Under the pieces are notes generated by a model that was not told the origin of the DNA, ran no database searches, and saw nothing but the letters and a program-made list of their open reading frames with translations. Shown piece by piece: positions 1 to 7,603 of a DNA stretch of 15,446 nt. Every line of letters begins with the position of its first letter. Within the stretch, counting starts at the first letter, position 1. Source of the DNA: CAIKMD01 sp035533255 (lineage in GTDB: Bacteria; Pseudomonadota; Alphaproteobacteria; ATCC43930; CGMCC-115725); contig DATLUE010000220.1 in NCBI GenBank assembly GCA_035533255.1, positions 1-15,446 of the forward strand. The letters are read 5' to 3'. Position numbers and translations under genes: made by a program.

Positions 1-162
1 GTTGCAACCTCCAACCCAGAAAAATACAAACCTGCCCACCGCGTCGGCCGCATCCGATGCGATAGCTGCGCCGCGCCGCGCGTCAAAAAATTATGCCCGG
101 CGGCCAACTTCTATTTTTTCGGTGAATAAGACGGGCTAGCGGCACGTCTGGTCAAGTCTTTC
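1..162. other. Leading region without an assignable gene
   Basis: No gene can be assigned here. Two + strand frames stay open from the window edge, one stopping at 127-129 (TAA) and one at 137-139 (TAG). Either could be the tail of a gene that begins before the window, but neither tail resembles a known family. The TAA frame is the same frame as the gene starting at 163. A short 11-bp palindrome (GCATC-C-GATGC, about 50-60) is visible but has no T-tract, so it is not a convincing terminator. No clear Shine-Dalgarno sequence precedes position 163. Confidence 0.4.
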
Positions 163-1317
163 GTGGATGCGAGGGACGTCGCGGGCAGTCCAGCCGATAG
201 GCCAAATCCCGAATCAGTAATTGATCGTCTGGTTCAGCGATATGGGCATCCTACGGCACTAGTGGGCTGCACGATGGTCTATTATCGATCGTTGGTTGAT
301 TCTGGCTTTGCGAGAGAAACCCTCCACCAAGCAGGATTGAGCGAGGCAAGTAATCTTGGGCAGGAAGCGACGGCGACTCCTAGGCCGACTCCTGAGACGG
401 TTGCCCCGTCGTCAGCTCCTGACACAGCAACTCCATCGCCACCCGCCACTCAGAACGAAGCGGGAGTTGGTCTCGAGCTACGGAATGTCACGCCGTCGAG
501 GAGTGTCAACAACGATGTTCCAGTTCTCATTATCGACGGGGAAGTGCTCAATATCTCGACTGTTGAACGCGCCGTGCCCCTACTTCGAGTTACGCTGCGC
601 GATGACAGGGAGCACGATGTACAATCATGGACGGTGGCTGCTGGAACAGTTGAGTTGGCCCCAAATGCGGCGGCTCCCTTTCATACTGTAATTGCGCGTC
701 CTCCCGAAGCCGCGACTGGGGTGGTCGTTTCGTTTACCGATATTTCTACACCTAGATCGGCGCCGCCGGATACTTCAGACCTTAACGGAACACCACAGCC
801 TCCGACTCAATCCGATGTATCGTCTCAAGCTTCTATAGGATCTTCCGAGCAACCCCAGCCACCACTCCAGGCGAGCTTCGACTGTGCGTTAGCCCGCCGA
901 GCGGATGAAAAAATCATTTGTTCAGATGGTTCTCTGGCGGAAACAGATCGGGAAATGGGCCTTCTATACAGGCAGTATCGTGACGCCAGCACAACGCAAG
1001 ACCAGCCCGGAGTCGTTCAAGACCAAACCCATTGGATCGATACTCGCAACGTCCGCTGCGGTATCAACGCTGCCACTCAGGTCGACCAGAGCAATCGCGC
1101 GAATTTGACTGAGTGTATGGACAACCAAGAGACCAATCGGGTCGCGGAACTGAAATCCAAGTTGCTGGTTGTACAAGCGCGCAAACCTTCGCCAGCTGCA
1201 CCCGTTGCTGGAGGGCAACCCCAGTTCTGGTACTATTGCGACGCCGCAAAAGCCTACTTCCCATACGTCAGTTCCTGCAGCGGCGGATGGCGCGAGGTCC
1301 CGGCGGGCTCTCGATAA
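163..1317 (+). CDS. Mosaic protein with DUF3426-like, LprI-like and C-terminal WYYC segments
   Basis: The function is not established. Residues about 103-192 resemble the C-terminal domain of DUF3426 proteins, with a pattern like 'GEVLNIS...R.VPLLRVTLRD...W' and a 'L.P...APF' turn. Residues about 238-332 look like an LprI N-terminal/DUF1311 domain: FDCA, CSD..LAETDREM.LLYR, a W at 291, and paired cysteines at 240, 253, 299 and 318. In LprI this domain inhibits lysozyme. The end (354-378, WYYCDAAKAYFPYVSSC..GW) matches a tail common in proteobacterial envelope proteins. Proline/serine/threonine-rich linkers (about 68-100 and 197-236) separate the parts. DUF3426 proteins normally carry an N-terminal zinc ribbon and a membrane helix; neither is present, and no signal peptide is visible although LprI domains act in the periplasm. 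The start is a GTG without a good ribosome binding site, so the N-terminus may be wrong or truncated. Base composition is visibly less G+C-rich than in the following genes, consistent with transfer. Confidence 0.7.
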   Translation: MDARDVAGSPADRPNPESVIDRLVQRYGHPTALVGCTMVYYRSLVDSGFARETLHQAGLSEASNLGQEATATPRPTPETVAPSSAPDTATPSPPATQNEAGVGLELRNVTPSRSVNNDVPVLIIDGEVLNISTVERAVPLLRVTLRDDREHDVQSWTVAAGTVELAPNAAAPFHTVIARPPEAATGVVVSFTDISTPRSAPPDTSDLNGTPQPPTQSDVSSQASIGSSEQPQPPLQASFDCALARRADEKIICSDGSLAETDREMGLLYRQYRDASTTQDQPGVVQDQTHWIDTRNVRCGINAATQVDQSNRANLTECMDNQETNRVAELKSKLLVVQARKPSPAAPVAGGQPQFWYYCDAAKAYFPYVSSCSGGWREVPAGSR

Positions 1318-1409
1318 CGACGTGCGGCCGATTCGCCGTTCGTGTTGCGCCGCAGCAGGTCCCTGGCTAATCTGCGGCTCCTTCAAACCCCCGAACGATT
1401 GCGACTCCC

Positions 1410-2612
1410 ATGGGCTTCATCGCCGACCGACTGTTGCGGATCAAACCCTCGCCGACCATTGCGATGGCCAACAAGGCGCTCGCGCTCAAGGCCGAGGGCA
1501 AGGATGTCATCGGCCTCGCCGCCGGCGAGCCCGATTTCGACACGCCGCAGAACATCAAGGACGCGGCCAAGCGCGCGATCGATCGCGGCGACACCAAATA
1601 CACCCAGGTCGACGGTACGCCCGAGCTGAAGAAGGCGATCGCCGCCAAATTCCGGCGCGAGAACCAGCTCGACTACGCGCCCAACCAGATCTCGGTCGGC
1701 ACCGGCGGCAAGCAGGTGCTCTACAACGCCCTCACCGTCACCGTGAATCCGGGCGACGAGGTGATCGTGCCGGCGCCCTATTGGGTGTCCTATCCCGACA
1801 TCGTCAATCTGTGCGAGGGCGTGCCGGTCGCGGTCACTTGCCCCGAGAATCACGGCTTCAAGCTGCGGCCCCAGGATCTGGACGCGGCGGTGACGCCCAA
1901 GACGAAATGGCTGATCCTCAACTCGCCGTCGAACCCCACGGGCGCCGCCTATACGCGCGAGGAGATGCGCGCGCTCGCCGACGTCCTGCTCAAGCATCCG
2001 CAGGTCTGGGTGCTGACCGACGACATCTACGAGCATCTGACCTATGACGATTTCAAATTCGCCACCATCGCTCAGATCGAGCCCAAGCTCTATCCGCGCA
2101 CGCTGACCCTCAACGGGTTCTCGAAGGCCTATTGCATGACCGGCTGGCGGCTCGGCTATGCCGGCGGCCCGGTCGAGCTCATCAAGGCGATGGGCACGCT
2201 GCAATCGCAATCGACCACCAACCCGTCCTCGATCACCCAGGCCGCCGGCGTCGAGGCGCTGAACGGGACGCAGGATTTCATCCCCACGCACAACGCCATC
2301 TTCAAGACGCGGCGCGACCTCGTGGTGGGCATGCTCAACGAGGCGGCGGGGATTCGCTGCCCGGTGCCGGAAGGCGCGTTCTACGTCTATCCGTCCTGCG
2401 CGGGTGCGATCGGCAAGCGCACGCCCCAAGGCAAGGCGATCGAGACCGACACGGCGTTCTGCGAGTACCTGCTGGAAGCCGTCGGCGTTGCCTGCGTGCC
2501 GGGCACGGCCTTCGGCCTCGCGCCGTATTTCCGCATCTCTTATGCGGCGTCCAACGAGCAGCTCAAAGAGGCCTGCAGTCGCATTCAAAAGGCGTGCGCG
2601 GCGCTGAGCTGA
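1410..2612 (+). CDS. aatA: Class I/II PLP aminotransferase, aspartate (possibly prephenate) aminotransferase, subgroup Ib
   Basis: This fold-type I, PLP-dependent aminotransferase of 400 residues is the normal length for the family. It should exchange the amino group between aspartate and 2-oxoglutarate in the cytoplasm; several subgroup Ib enzymes also transaminate prephenate in Phe/Tyr synthesis. Visible family landmarks are AAGEPDFDTP (37-46), the KYTQVDGTPELK motif (63-74), GGKQ at 99-102 (in subgroup Ib the equivalent lysine helps bind the substrate side-chain carboxylate), SPSNPTG with Asn175, TDDIYEHL with Asp204 and Tyr207, the Schiff-base Lys239 in NGFSKAYCMTGWRLGY, and Arg375 in APYFRISYA for the alpha-carboxylate. 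The ATG at 1410 gives the expected family N-terminus (MGFIADRLLRIKPSPT). No strong Shine-Dalgarno sequence precedes it. The preceding gene ends 92 bp upstream and a foldback element follows the stop, so it is probably monocistronic. Which keto acid or amino donor is preferred in vivo cannot be decided from sequence. Confidence 0.93.
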   Translation: MGFIADRLLRIKPSPTIAMANKALALKAEGKDVIGLAAGEPDFDTPQNIKDAAKRAIDRGDTKYTQVDGTPELKKAIAAKFRRENQLDYAPNQISVGTGGKQVLYNALTVTVNPGDEVIVPAPYWVSYPDIVNLCEGVPVAVTCPENHGFKLRPQDLDAAVTPKTKWLILNSPSNPTGAAYTREEMRALADVLLKHPQVWVLTDDIYEHLTYDDFKFATIAQIEPKLYPRTLTLNGFSKAYCMTGWRLGYAGGPVELIKAMGTLQSQSTTNPSSITQAAGVEALNGTQDFIPTHNAIFKTRRDLVVGMLNEAAGIRCPVPEGAFYVYPSCAGAIGKRTPQGKAIETDTAFCEYLLEAVGVACVPGTAFGLAPYFRISYAASNEQLKEACSRIQKACAALS

Positions 2613-2626
2613 CCGCTTCAAAAAGC

Positions 2627-2770
2627 CGTCACCCCGGCGAAAGCCGGGGTCCATTTATCCACCACGAGATTGAGCGATGGCGTGACCCGTTCGCTCGCTT
2701 GGCGAGCGAACCCGGAGGGCACGGCCGCAAAAAGCGGCCGCGCGGGTCACGGGCTTTCGCCGGGGTGACG
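2627..2770. repeat. 144-bp nested foldback element with 19-bp perfect terminal inverted repeats
   Basis: The ends, 2627-2645 and 2752-2770, are perfect 19-bp reverse complements (outer strand CGTCACCCCGGCGAAAGCC). Inside are a second perfect pair (CGTGACCCG 2681-2689 with CGGGTCACG 2743-2751) and two hairpins: GTTCGCTCGC/GCGAGCGAAC with a 3-nt loop (2689-2711), and CGGCCGC/GCGGCCG with an AAAAA loop (2722-2740). The left terminus can alternatively fold on itself, ACCCCGGC-GAAA-GCCGGGGT (2631-2650), which competes with the long-range pairing. The arm resembles a short palindromic motif widely scattered in alphaproteobacterial genomes. It lies between the aminotransferase stop and the exporter start, only 25 bp before the latter, and could act as a transcript barrier or RNA-processing site. 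No transposase is present. Confidence 0.9.
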
Positions 2771-2795
2771 ATTGTTTGTTACAGTCCTAGCTGAA

Positions 2796-4661
2796 ATGCC
2801 CGTCTTCCGCTTCTTCGAGAATCTGCTGAATCCGACCGCGCCGCCGCCCGACGCGCCGCCGCCGCAAGGGCTCGCGGCGTTCTATTGGCATTATGCGCGC
2901 CAGGTGAAGGGCCTCCTGGTCGCGCTGTTCGTCGTCGGCTCGATCACCGCCGTGTTCGACGCGGCGATCCCGGTGTTCATCGGCCGCGTGGTGGCGCTCC
3001 TGACCGGGCTTCGGCCCGAAACCGCGCTCGCCCAGGCTTGGCCGCAGCTTCTCGGCATGGGCTTGGTGCTGCTGATCCTGCGCCCCGGCATGGAGGCGGT
3101 GCAGGACCTGCTCACCAATCAGGCGATCAATCCCGGCCTTTCCAACATGGTGCGCTGGCAGAATCACTGGCACGTCGTGCGCCAGAGCTGGAGCTTCTTC
3201 CAGAACGATTTTGCCGGCCGCATCGCCAACCGCGTGATGCAAACCGGACCGTCTCTGCGCGAGAGCGTGGTCTCGGGCATCAACGCGGTCTGGTACATCC
3301 TGGTCTATGGCTCGATTGCGCTGGCGCTCCTCGCCGCGCGCGACGCAAGGCTTGCGATCCCGGTGATGCTGTGGTTCGCGGCCTATGCCGGCACCTTGTG
3401 GTTCTTCGTGCCGCGCGTGCGGGCGCGCAGCCGCGCCATGTCCGAGGCGCGCTCGACCCTCACCGGCCGGGTCGTCGACAGCTACACCAACATCCTCACG
3501 GTCAAGCTGTTCGCCGACCCGCGCGAGGAGGACCAGTTCGTGCGCCAAGCGGTCGATGCGCATACCGACACTTTCCGCGCGCAGCTTCGGTTCATCACCG
3601 GATTCGGCCTCGCTCTCACGGTCCTCAACGCGGCGATGATGGTCGGCACCGGCGGCGTCGCGCTGTACCTCTGGAGCCGGGGCCGCATCACGGTCGGCGA
3701 GGTGGCGATGGCGGTGCCGCTGACCTGGCAGATTTCGAACGTCGCCGGCTGGGTCGCGCGCAACATCACCTCGATCTTCGAGAATATCGGCACCGTGATG
3801 GACGGCATGCGCTCGATCGCGGTGCCGCGCCAGATGGCGGACCGGGCCGACGCCACCGAATTGCGCGTGACGCGCGGCGCGGTGCGGTTCGAGCATCTGC
3901 ATTTCGGCTACGGCACCGAGCGCGGCGTGCTGCACGGGATCGATTTCGCGATCGCGCCGGGCGAGCGCGTTGGCCTGGTCGGCCCGTCGGGCGCCGGGAA
4001 ATCGACCCTGGTCAATCTGCTGCTGCATTTCTACGAGATCGAGGCGGGCCGCATCCTGATCGACGGCACCGACATCGCGAGCGTGACGCAGGAGAGCCTG
4101 CGCGCCCATATCGCGATGGTGACGCAGGACACCTCGCTGCTGCACCGCTCGATCGCCGACAATATTCGCTATGGTCGGCCGCAAGCGAGCGACGACGAGG
4201 TGCGTGCCGCCGCTGCCCGCGCCCACGCGCTCGATTTTATCGAGGGGCTCGAAGATTGGCAGCACCGGCGCGGCTTCGCGGCGCATGTCGGCGAACGCGG
4301 GGTGAAGCTCTCGGGCGTCCAGCGCCAGCGCATCGCTCTGGCGCGCGTCATCTTGAAGGATGCGCCGATCCTCATTCTCGACGAAGCGACCTCGGCGCTC
4401 GACAGCGAGGTCGAGGCCGCGATCCAAGAGCAGCTCGATACCCTGATGCAAGGCCGCACCGTGATCGCGATCGCGCATCGCCTCTCGACCATCTCGCGCA
4501 TGGACCGGCTGATCGTGCTCGACGAGGGCCGCATCATCGAGACCGGCACCCATGCCGAGCTGGTGCGGCGCCAAGGCACCTATGCGCGGCTGTGGCGCCG
4601 GCAATCGGGCGGCTTCGACATCCGCGGCGCCGCGCTCGAGCGCATCGCCGGCGAGGATTGA
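2796..4661 (+). CDS. ABC exporter half-transporter (fused membrane domain and ATPase)
   Basis: The protein has 621 residues: an exporter-type transmembrane domain (about 35-335, with hydrophobic segments near 38-60, 83-97, 160-180, 186-206, 265-292 and 300-320) followed by a nucleotide-binding domain (about 358-600). It should act as a homo- or heterodimer in the inner membrane, pumping a lipid, drug or peptide out with ATP. ATPase motifs are Walker A GPSGAGKST (396-404), Q-loop Gln444, signature LSGVQRQR (505-512, with Val for the usual second Gly), Walker B LILDE (526-530) with catalytic Glu530, D-loop SALD (533-536) and His561. The ATG at 2796 is preferred to an in-frame TTG at 2772, which would lie at the edge of the foldback element; neither has a clear ribosome binding site. 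It is unrelated to the binding-protein genes downstream, which belong to importers. After the stop is a G+C-rich potential hairpin (4669-4690) with no T-tract. The substrate is unknown. Confidence 0.93.
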   Translation: MPVFRFFENLLNPTAPPPDAPPPQGLAAFYWHYARQVKGLLVALFVVGSITAVFDAAIPVFIGRVVALLTGLRPETALAQAWPQLLGMGLVLLILRPGMEAVQDLLTNQAINPGLSNMVRWQNHWHVVRQSWSFFQNDFAGRIANRVMQTGPSLRESVVSGINAVWYILVYGSIALALLAARDARLAIPVMLWFAAYAGTLWFFVPRVRARSRAMSEARSTLTGRVVDSYTNILTVKLFADPREEDQFVRQAVDAHTDTFRAQLRFITGFGLALTVLNAAMMVGTGGVALYLWSRGRITVGEVAMAVPLTWQISNVAGWVARNITSIFENIGTVMDGMRSIAVPRQMADRADATELRVTRGAVRFEHLHFGYGTERGVLHGIDFAIAPGERVGLVGPSGAGKSTLVNLLLHFYEIEAGRILIDGTDIASVTQESLRAHIAMVTQDTSLLHRSIADNIRYGRPQASDDEVRAAAARAHALDFIEGLEDWQHRRGFAAHVGERGVKLSGVQRQRIALARVILKDAPILILDEATSALDSEVEAAIQEQLDTLMQGRTVIAIAHRLSTISRMDRLIVLDEGRIIETGTHAELVRRQGTYARLWRRQSGGFDIRGAALERIAGED

Positions 4662-4795
4662 TCGGCTTCCGCCGGCGCGCCGCGCGGCGGCGGGGCATCG
4701 GCGACCCGCATTTTCCTGTACTTGGCGGCCGGGTGGGTTAGGCTTGCGCTTAAAATCATCGCCGTCGCGACGGCGGGAAGCCAGGGAGGATCGTC

Positions 4796-5800
4796 ATGCT
4801 GCGATTGTGGCTGGTCATTGCGCTCATTCTCGCGGCCGCGCCGGGTTTTGCGGCGGATCACGTGACGGTCGGCACGACGCGCCTCATCGGCTACGCGGTC
4901 GTGCCGGTGGGCTTGGCGCATGGCTATTTCCAGGCCGAGGGGCTCGATGTCGAGCAGGTCTATTTCGACAGCGCGCAGCCGATCGCTGTTGCGGCCGCTT
5001 CGGGCAGCATCGATTTCGGCATCGCCGGCCCGTCGGCCGGCTTCTACAACCTCGCGGCGCAAGGACAGGTGAAGCTCATCGGCGCCTCCGGCGGCGACAG
5101 CAAAGGCTTCCACGCGCTCGAATTCCTCGCCTCCAACAAGGCCTGGGCCGCCGGCTTGAAGACGCCGCACGATCTTCCGGGCCACAGCGTCGCGATCACG
5201 CAGCTCGGCACGGCGCTCCACAACGTGATCGGCGTCCTTGCCGAGCGCGACGGTTTTCCGATGAGCGCCGTCGAGGTCAAGCCGCTGCAATCGAACTCGG
5301 TCGTGACCTCGGCTTTGATCGGCGGCACGGTCGACGCCGCGGTGATGCCAAACGGTCCGATCCTCAACCTCGTCGCGAAAGGCGAGATCAAATTCCTCGG
5401 CTGGACGTCGGACTATGCGCCGCTGAAAGCCGGCGTGATGCTGCTGGCCGCAAAGCACGACCTCGACGCGCGCGGCGACGTGGTGAAGCGCTTCATGATC
5501 GCCTACCGCAAGGCCTCGCGCGACATCCACGATGCTTTCGCCGGCCCGGGCGAAATCCGCCGGGACGGGCCGACCACGCCCGCGATCGTCAAGATCATTG
5601 CCAAATTCACCGGCCTGCCGCCCAACCGGGTCGAGACCGGCGCCCCTTACGTCCAATCCGACGCGCGGATCAATGTGGCGGCCTATGCCGCCCAGATCGC
5701 GTGGCTCCGCTCGCAGGGTCTCCTCAAGGACGACATCCACATCGAGGACCTGATCGACCAACGCTACGCCCTGACGACGGCGAGCAGCGCTAAGCGTTAG
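4796..5800 (+). CDS. NMT1/SsuA-like ABC transporter substrate-binding protein (first of three)
   Basis: A 334-residue periplasmic binding protein of the NMT1/SsuA/TauA class, expected to capture a small organic ligand for an importer or sensor. It begins with a typical Sec signal peptide (MLRLWLVIALILAAAPGFAA, likely cleavage after Ala20). Family pattern follows: YAVVPVGLAHGYFQAEGLDVE (33-53), the GSIDFGIAGPSAG segment (70-82), the PHDLPGHSVAIT stretch (124-135), and the SALIGGTVDAAVMPNGP lobe-2 segment (172-188). A strong AGGGAGGA at 4783-4790, 5 nt from the ATG, fixes the start. No permease or ATPase gene of the matching importer type is in the window. The gene ends 80 bp from the end of a convergent binding-protein gene, and a palindromic repeat fills that gap. 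The ligand is unknown. Confidence 0.85.
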   Translation: MLRLWLVIALILAAAPGFAADHVTVGTTRLIGYAVVPVGLAHGYFQAEGLDVEQVYFDSAQPIAVAAASGSIDFGIAGPSAGFYNLAAQGQVKLIGASGGDSKGFHALEFLASNKAWAAGLKTPHDLPGHSVAITQLGTALHNVIGVLAERDGFPMSAVEVKPLQSNSVVTSALIGGTVDAAVMPNGPILNLVAKGEIKFLGWTSDYAPLKAGVMLLAAKHDLDARGDVVKRFMIAYRKASRDIHDAFAGPGEIRRDGPTTPAIVKIIAKFTGLPPNRVETGAPYVQSDARINVAAYAAQIAWLRSQGLLKDDIHIEDLIDQRYALTTASSAKR

Positions 5801-5801
5801 A

Positions 5802-5870
5802 CCCCTCGCCCGAACCCTCTCCCCGCCGGGGAGAGGGAGGGACCCGCACATCGTGCGGGAGGGTGAGGGG
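5802..5870. repeat. Three-hairpin palindromic repeat between convergent genes (possible bidirectional terminator)
   Basis: An outer pair, CCCCTCGCCC (5802-5811) with GGGTGAGGGG (5861-5870, one mismatch or G-U), encloses two perfect hairpins: CCCTCTCCCC-GCC-GGGGAGAGGG (5815-5837) and CCCGCAC-ATC-GTGCGGG (5843-5859). The element occupies nearly all of the 80-bp gap between two convergent stops. It could terminate transcription from both sides, though there is no clear T-tract. The same architecture recurs at 15037-15095 and, inverted, at the window end, so it is a dispersed family. Confidence 0.88.
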
Positions 5871-5880
5871 GCGAGCGCCT

Positions 5881-6837
5881 TCAATTCCTCGGCAAAAACT
5901 TTTCCGTATAGAGCTTCGACATGTCCGGCGCGGTGGGCAGAATCTTCATATCGACCAGCGATTCGCGAATGGTCGCGAGGCCTTTCGGATCGAAATGCCC
6001 GTTATCGGTGATCATCGGCGTCGCTTCGTCATAGACCTCGGCGATGATCGGCTCGGGCTTGTGCAAGACCTTCGCCGCGAGCTTCACTTCCTCGTCCTTG
6101 TGGCTCTTGAAATAGGCGACGCTCTCGAACCAGCCGGCGAGGAATTTCCGCACATCGTCGGGGCGTTTGGCGATCATGTCGTTGGACGCGAAGATGACGT
6201 GGTTGATGTAGTCCTTGATGATGTCGCCGAAACGCACGAGGATGCGCGTCTTGCCTTGCTGTTGCAGCGTGACGGCGGTGGTGATGTCCATCGGGTCGGC
6301 CGCGACCTGTTTGGTCTCCAAGGCGGAAATCTGCGCCTCGGGCGCGCCGAGCGGCACGAAGTTGAAACCGTTCGGCCCCCAGCCCTGCAAGATCGATAGT
6401 TTCCGCACCATCCATTCGGTCTGATCGCCGACCGAGGCGCCGGTGACGGTCGTGCCTTTGAGATCGGCGACGGTCTTGTAGGGCGAATCCTTCAGCACCG
6501 AGAGGGTGATGCCGAGGGGCGGCCCGGCGGCCTCGGCGACCGCGAGCACCGGCGCGCCTTTGGCGATGAAGCCCATGCTGGCGCCCGAGCCGATGCCCAT
6601 ATCGACGACGCCGGCGGCGAAGGCCTGCTGCATCTTGGCGTCGCCGAAAAAGCCCGTGACTTCGACATCGAGCCCATGCTTGGCAAAGATGCCCTTGGCG
6701 ATGCCGAGATCGACCGGCGTGAATTGGAACAGCGTCGGAAAGCCTTTGCCGAAACGGATTTTATCCTGCGCGGCGGCCGGCGCGGCCAAGAGCCCTGCGG
6801 CAACGATGCCGACAATGATTTGATGATGAAGCCTCAT
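5881..6837 (-). CDS. NMT1-like ABC transporter substrate-binding protein (second of three)
   Basis: A 318-residue secreted binding protein. The signal peptide is clear (MRLHHQIIVGIVAAGLLAAPAAA, likely cleavage before Gln24). Typical NMT1-class segments are FTPVDLGIAKGIFAKHGLDVEV (39-60), the AFAAGVVDMGIGSGAS stretch (72-87), and the DLKGTTVTGASVGDQTEWMV stretch (125-144) where a ligand-binding helix dipole usually sits. The reading frame is open for 54 codons further upstream, but GGGAGGA directly before the ATG at 6837 and the signal peptide fix the start. It lies 43 bp downstream of a MarR regulator on the same strand and is probably co-transcribed with it. It ends convergently to the first binding-protein gene. 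No transporter partners are in the window; ligand unknown. Confidence 0.85.
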   Translation of the reverse strand: MRLHHQIIVGIVAAGLLAAPAAAQDKIRFGKGFPTLFQFTPVDLGIAKGIFAKHGLDVEVTGFFGDAKMQQAFAAGVVDMGIGSGASMGFIAKGAPVLAVAEAAGPPLGITLSVLKDSPYKTVADLKGTTVTGASVGDQTEWMVRKLSILQGWGPNGFNFVPLGAPEAQISALETKQVAADPMDITTAVTLQQQGKTRILVRFGDIIKDYINHVIFASNDMIAKRPDDVRKFLAGWFESVAYFKSHKDEEVKLAAKVLHKPEPIIAEVYDEATPMITDNGHFDPKGLATIRESLVDMKILPTAPDMSKLYTEKFLPRN

Positions 6838-6840
6838 AAT

Positions 6841-6847
6841 TCCTCCC
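6841..6847 (-). promoter_or_regulatory. Ribosome binding site that fixes the second binding-protein start
   Basis: GGGAGGA on the - strand lies 3 nt before the ATG at 6837. It decides between this start and longer in-frame alternatives that would bury the signal peptide. Confidence 0.75.
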
Positions 6848-6880
6848 ATCATGCAGCGGATGCTCGTGCGGCCACGAAAA

Positions 6881-7372
6881 CTAACGCGCAGCGACCGAGT
6901 GGCCGTTCGCGCGACGGGTCGCGTGCGATAACCTCCCCGTCGGTTCCGGCTCGCGGATCGTATGCAGCGCCTTGTTGACCAGCTCGCGAAAGAGCGCAAG
7001 CTCGTCTGCGGCGAACGCGGCGAAGGCCTCGCGCTCGAGCTTGTCGACCGCGCGATCGCATTTCTCGAGGCACCGCAGGCCGGCGGCGGTCAGGCGGATG
7101 GTCAAAACCCGTCCATGCTCCGCCGATTTGCTGCGCGCGATAAGCTTCTTGCTCTCGAGCAGAGCGACGATCTCGGTCATCGATTGCGGCGCGATTTGGA
7201 ATCGTCGCGCCAATTCGGCGGTCGACCAGCTTCCGTGATTGCTCGAAATGCTCAACACCATGTATTGGATCGGCGTCAGGTCGAAGGGACGAAGGCGCTC
7301 GACCAGAAAATTGTAGCTATTCAGCTGGAGCAGCCGCAGAAGGAAGATGGTTCGCGGTTTCGACGGAGCCAT
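6881..7372 (-). CDS. MarR-family transcriptional regulator
   Basis: A 163-residue winged-helix regulator, the normal MarR length. These act as dimers that bind palindromic DNA and usually release it when a phenolic or other small ligand binds. Residues about 8-30 form the N-terminal dimerisation helix. LTPIQYMVLSISSNHG (32-47) followed by STAELARRFQIAPQSMTEIV (50-69) is the helix-turn-helix, LLESKKLIARSKS (71-83) follows the recognition helix, and SAEHGRVLTIRLTAAG (83-98) is the wing. The wing lacks the frequent D-x-R motif, keeping only H-G-R. Residues 99-140 form the C-terminal dimer helices. The ATG at 7372 is chosen because the frame upstream reads as non-coding sequence; its Shine-Dalgarno is weak. 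It is divergent from the third binding-protein gene and precedes the second by 43 bp, so it probably controls both. A 20-bp inverted repeat at 7523-7542 is a candidate binding site. Confidence 0.9.
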   Translation of the reverse strand: MAPSKPRTIFLLRLLQLNSYNFLVERLRPFDLTPIQYMVLSISSNHGSWSTAELARRFQIAPQSMTEIVALLESKKLIARSKSAEHGRVLTIRLTAAGLRCLEKCDRAVDKLEREAFAAFAADELALFRELVNKALHTIREPEPTGRLSHATRRANGHSVAAR

Positions 7373-7522
7373 GAGCGTCGGACTGTCATGTGAGACGGCG
7401 AGAGAAGCCGGAATGCGTGACAGGAATTTAAGCGCAAACGGCGCGGAAAGCCATGATCGCTTTCCTCCGTTCGATGCGGCTTCCGTGGGCTCAGGCGAGC
7501 CGCCGGCCGACATTAGCAGGGT

Positions 7523-7542
7523 ACCTGTTATTAGTATCAGGT
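7523..7542. promoter_or_regulatory. Candidate MarR operator in the divergent region
   Basis: The 236-bp region 7373-7608 separates the divergent MarR and third binding-protein genes. In it, ACCTG (7523-7527) and CAGGT (7538-7542) are perfect inverted half-sites around an A+T-rich 10-bp centre; 14 of the inner 18 positions are self-complementary. The size and A+T-rich centre suit a MarR dimer site. I see no convincing -35/-10 pair with standard spacing in the region, so promoter positions are not given. The site is 67 bp before the ATG of the third binding protein. Confidence 0.4.
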
Positions 7543-7596
7543 TGCCTTCTATTGAGAAACGTGAGAGCATTGCCGGAAACGAAACCATCCGCCAAA

Positions 7597-7603
7597 GGGA
7601 AGG
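7597..7603 (+). promoter_or_regulatory. Ribosome binding site that fixes the third binding-protein start
   Basis: GGGAAGG, 5 nt before the ATG at 7609. It supports starting there instead of at an in-frame ATG 156 bp upstream, whose extra residues do not look like protein and would displace the signal peptide. Confidence 0.75.

Noticed and set aside
1383..2654. Antisense open frame over the aminotransferase gene, and a similar one over the exporter (2787-4604)
   Set aside because: Codon-bias shadows: Arg/Ala/Gly/Asp/His-rich, no domains, and the opposite strand encodes motif-complete enzymes.
2772..2795. TTG start for the ABC exporter inside the end of the intergenic region
   Set aside because: It adds eight residues of no family character right next to the foldback element; ATG 2796 is the simpler start.
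4722..4756. Possible promoter before the first binding protein (TTGGCG and TAAAAT)
   Set aside because: The two boxes are 23 bp apart, too far for a standard sigma-70 promoter.
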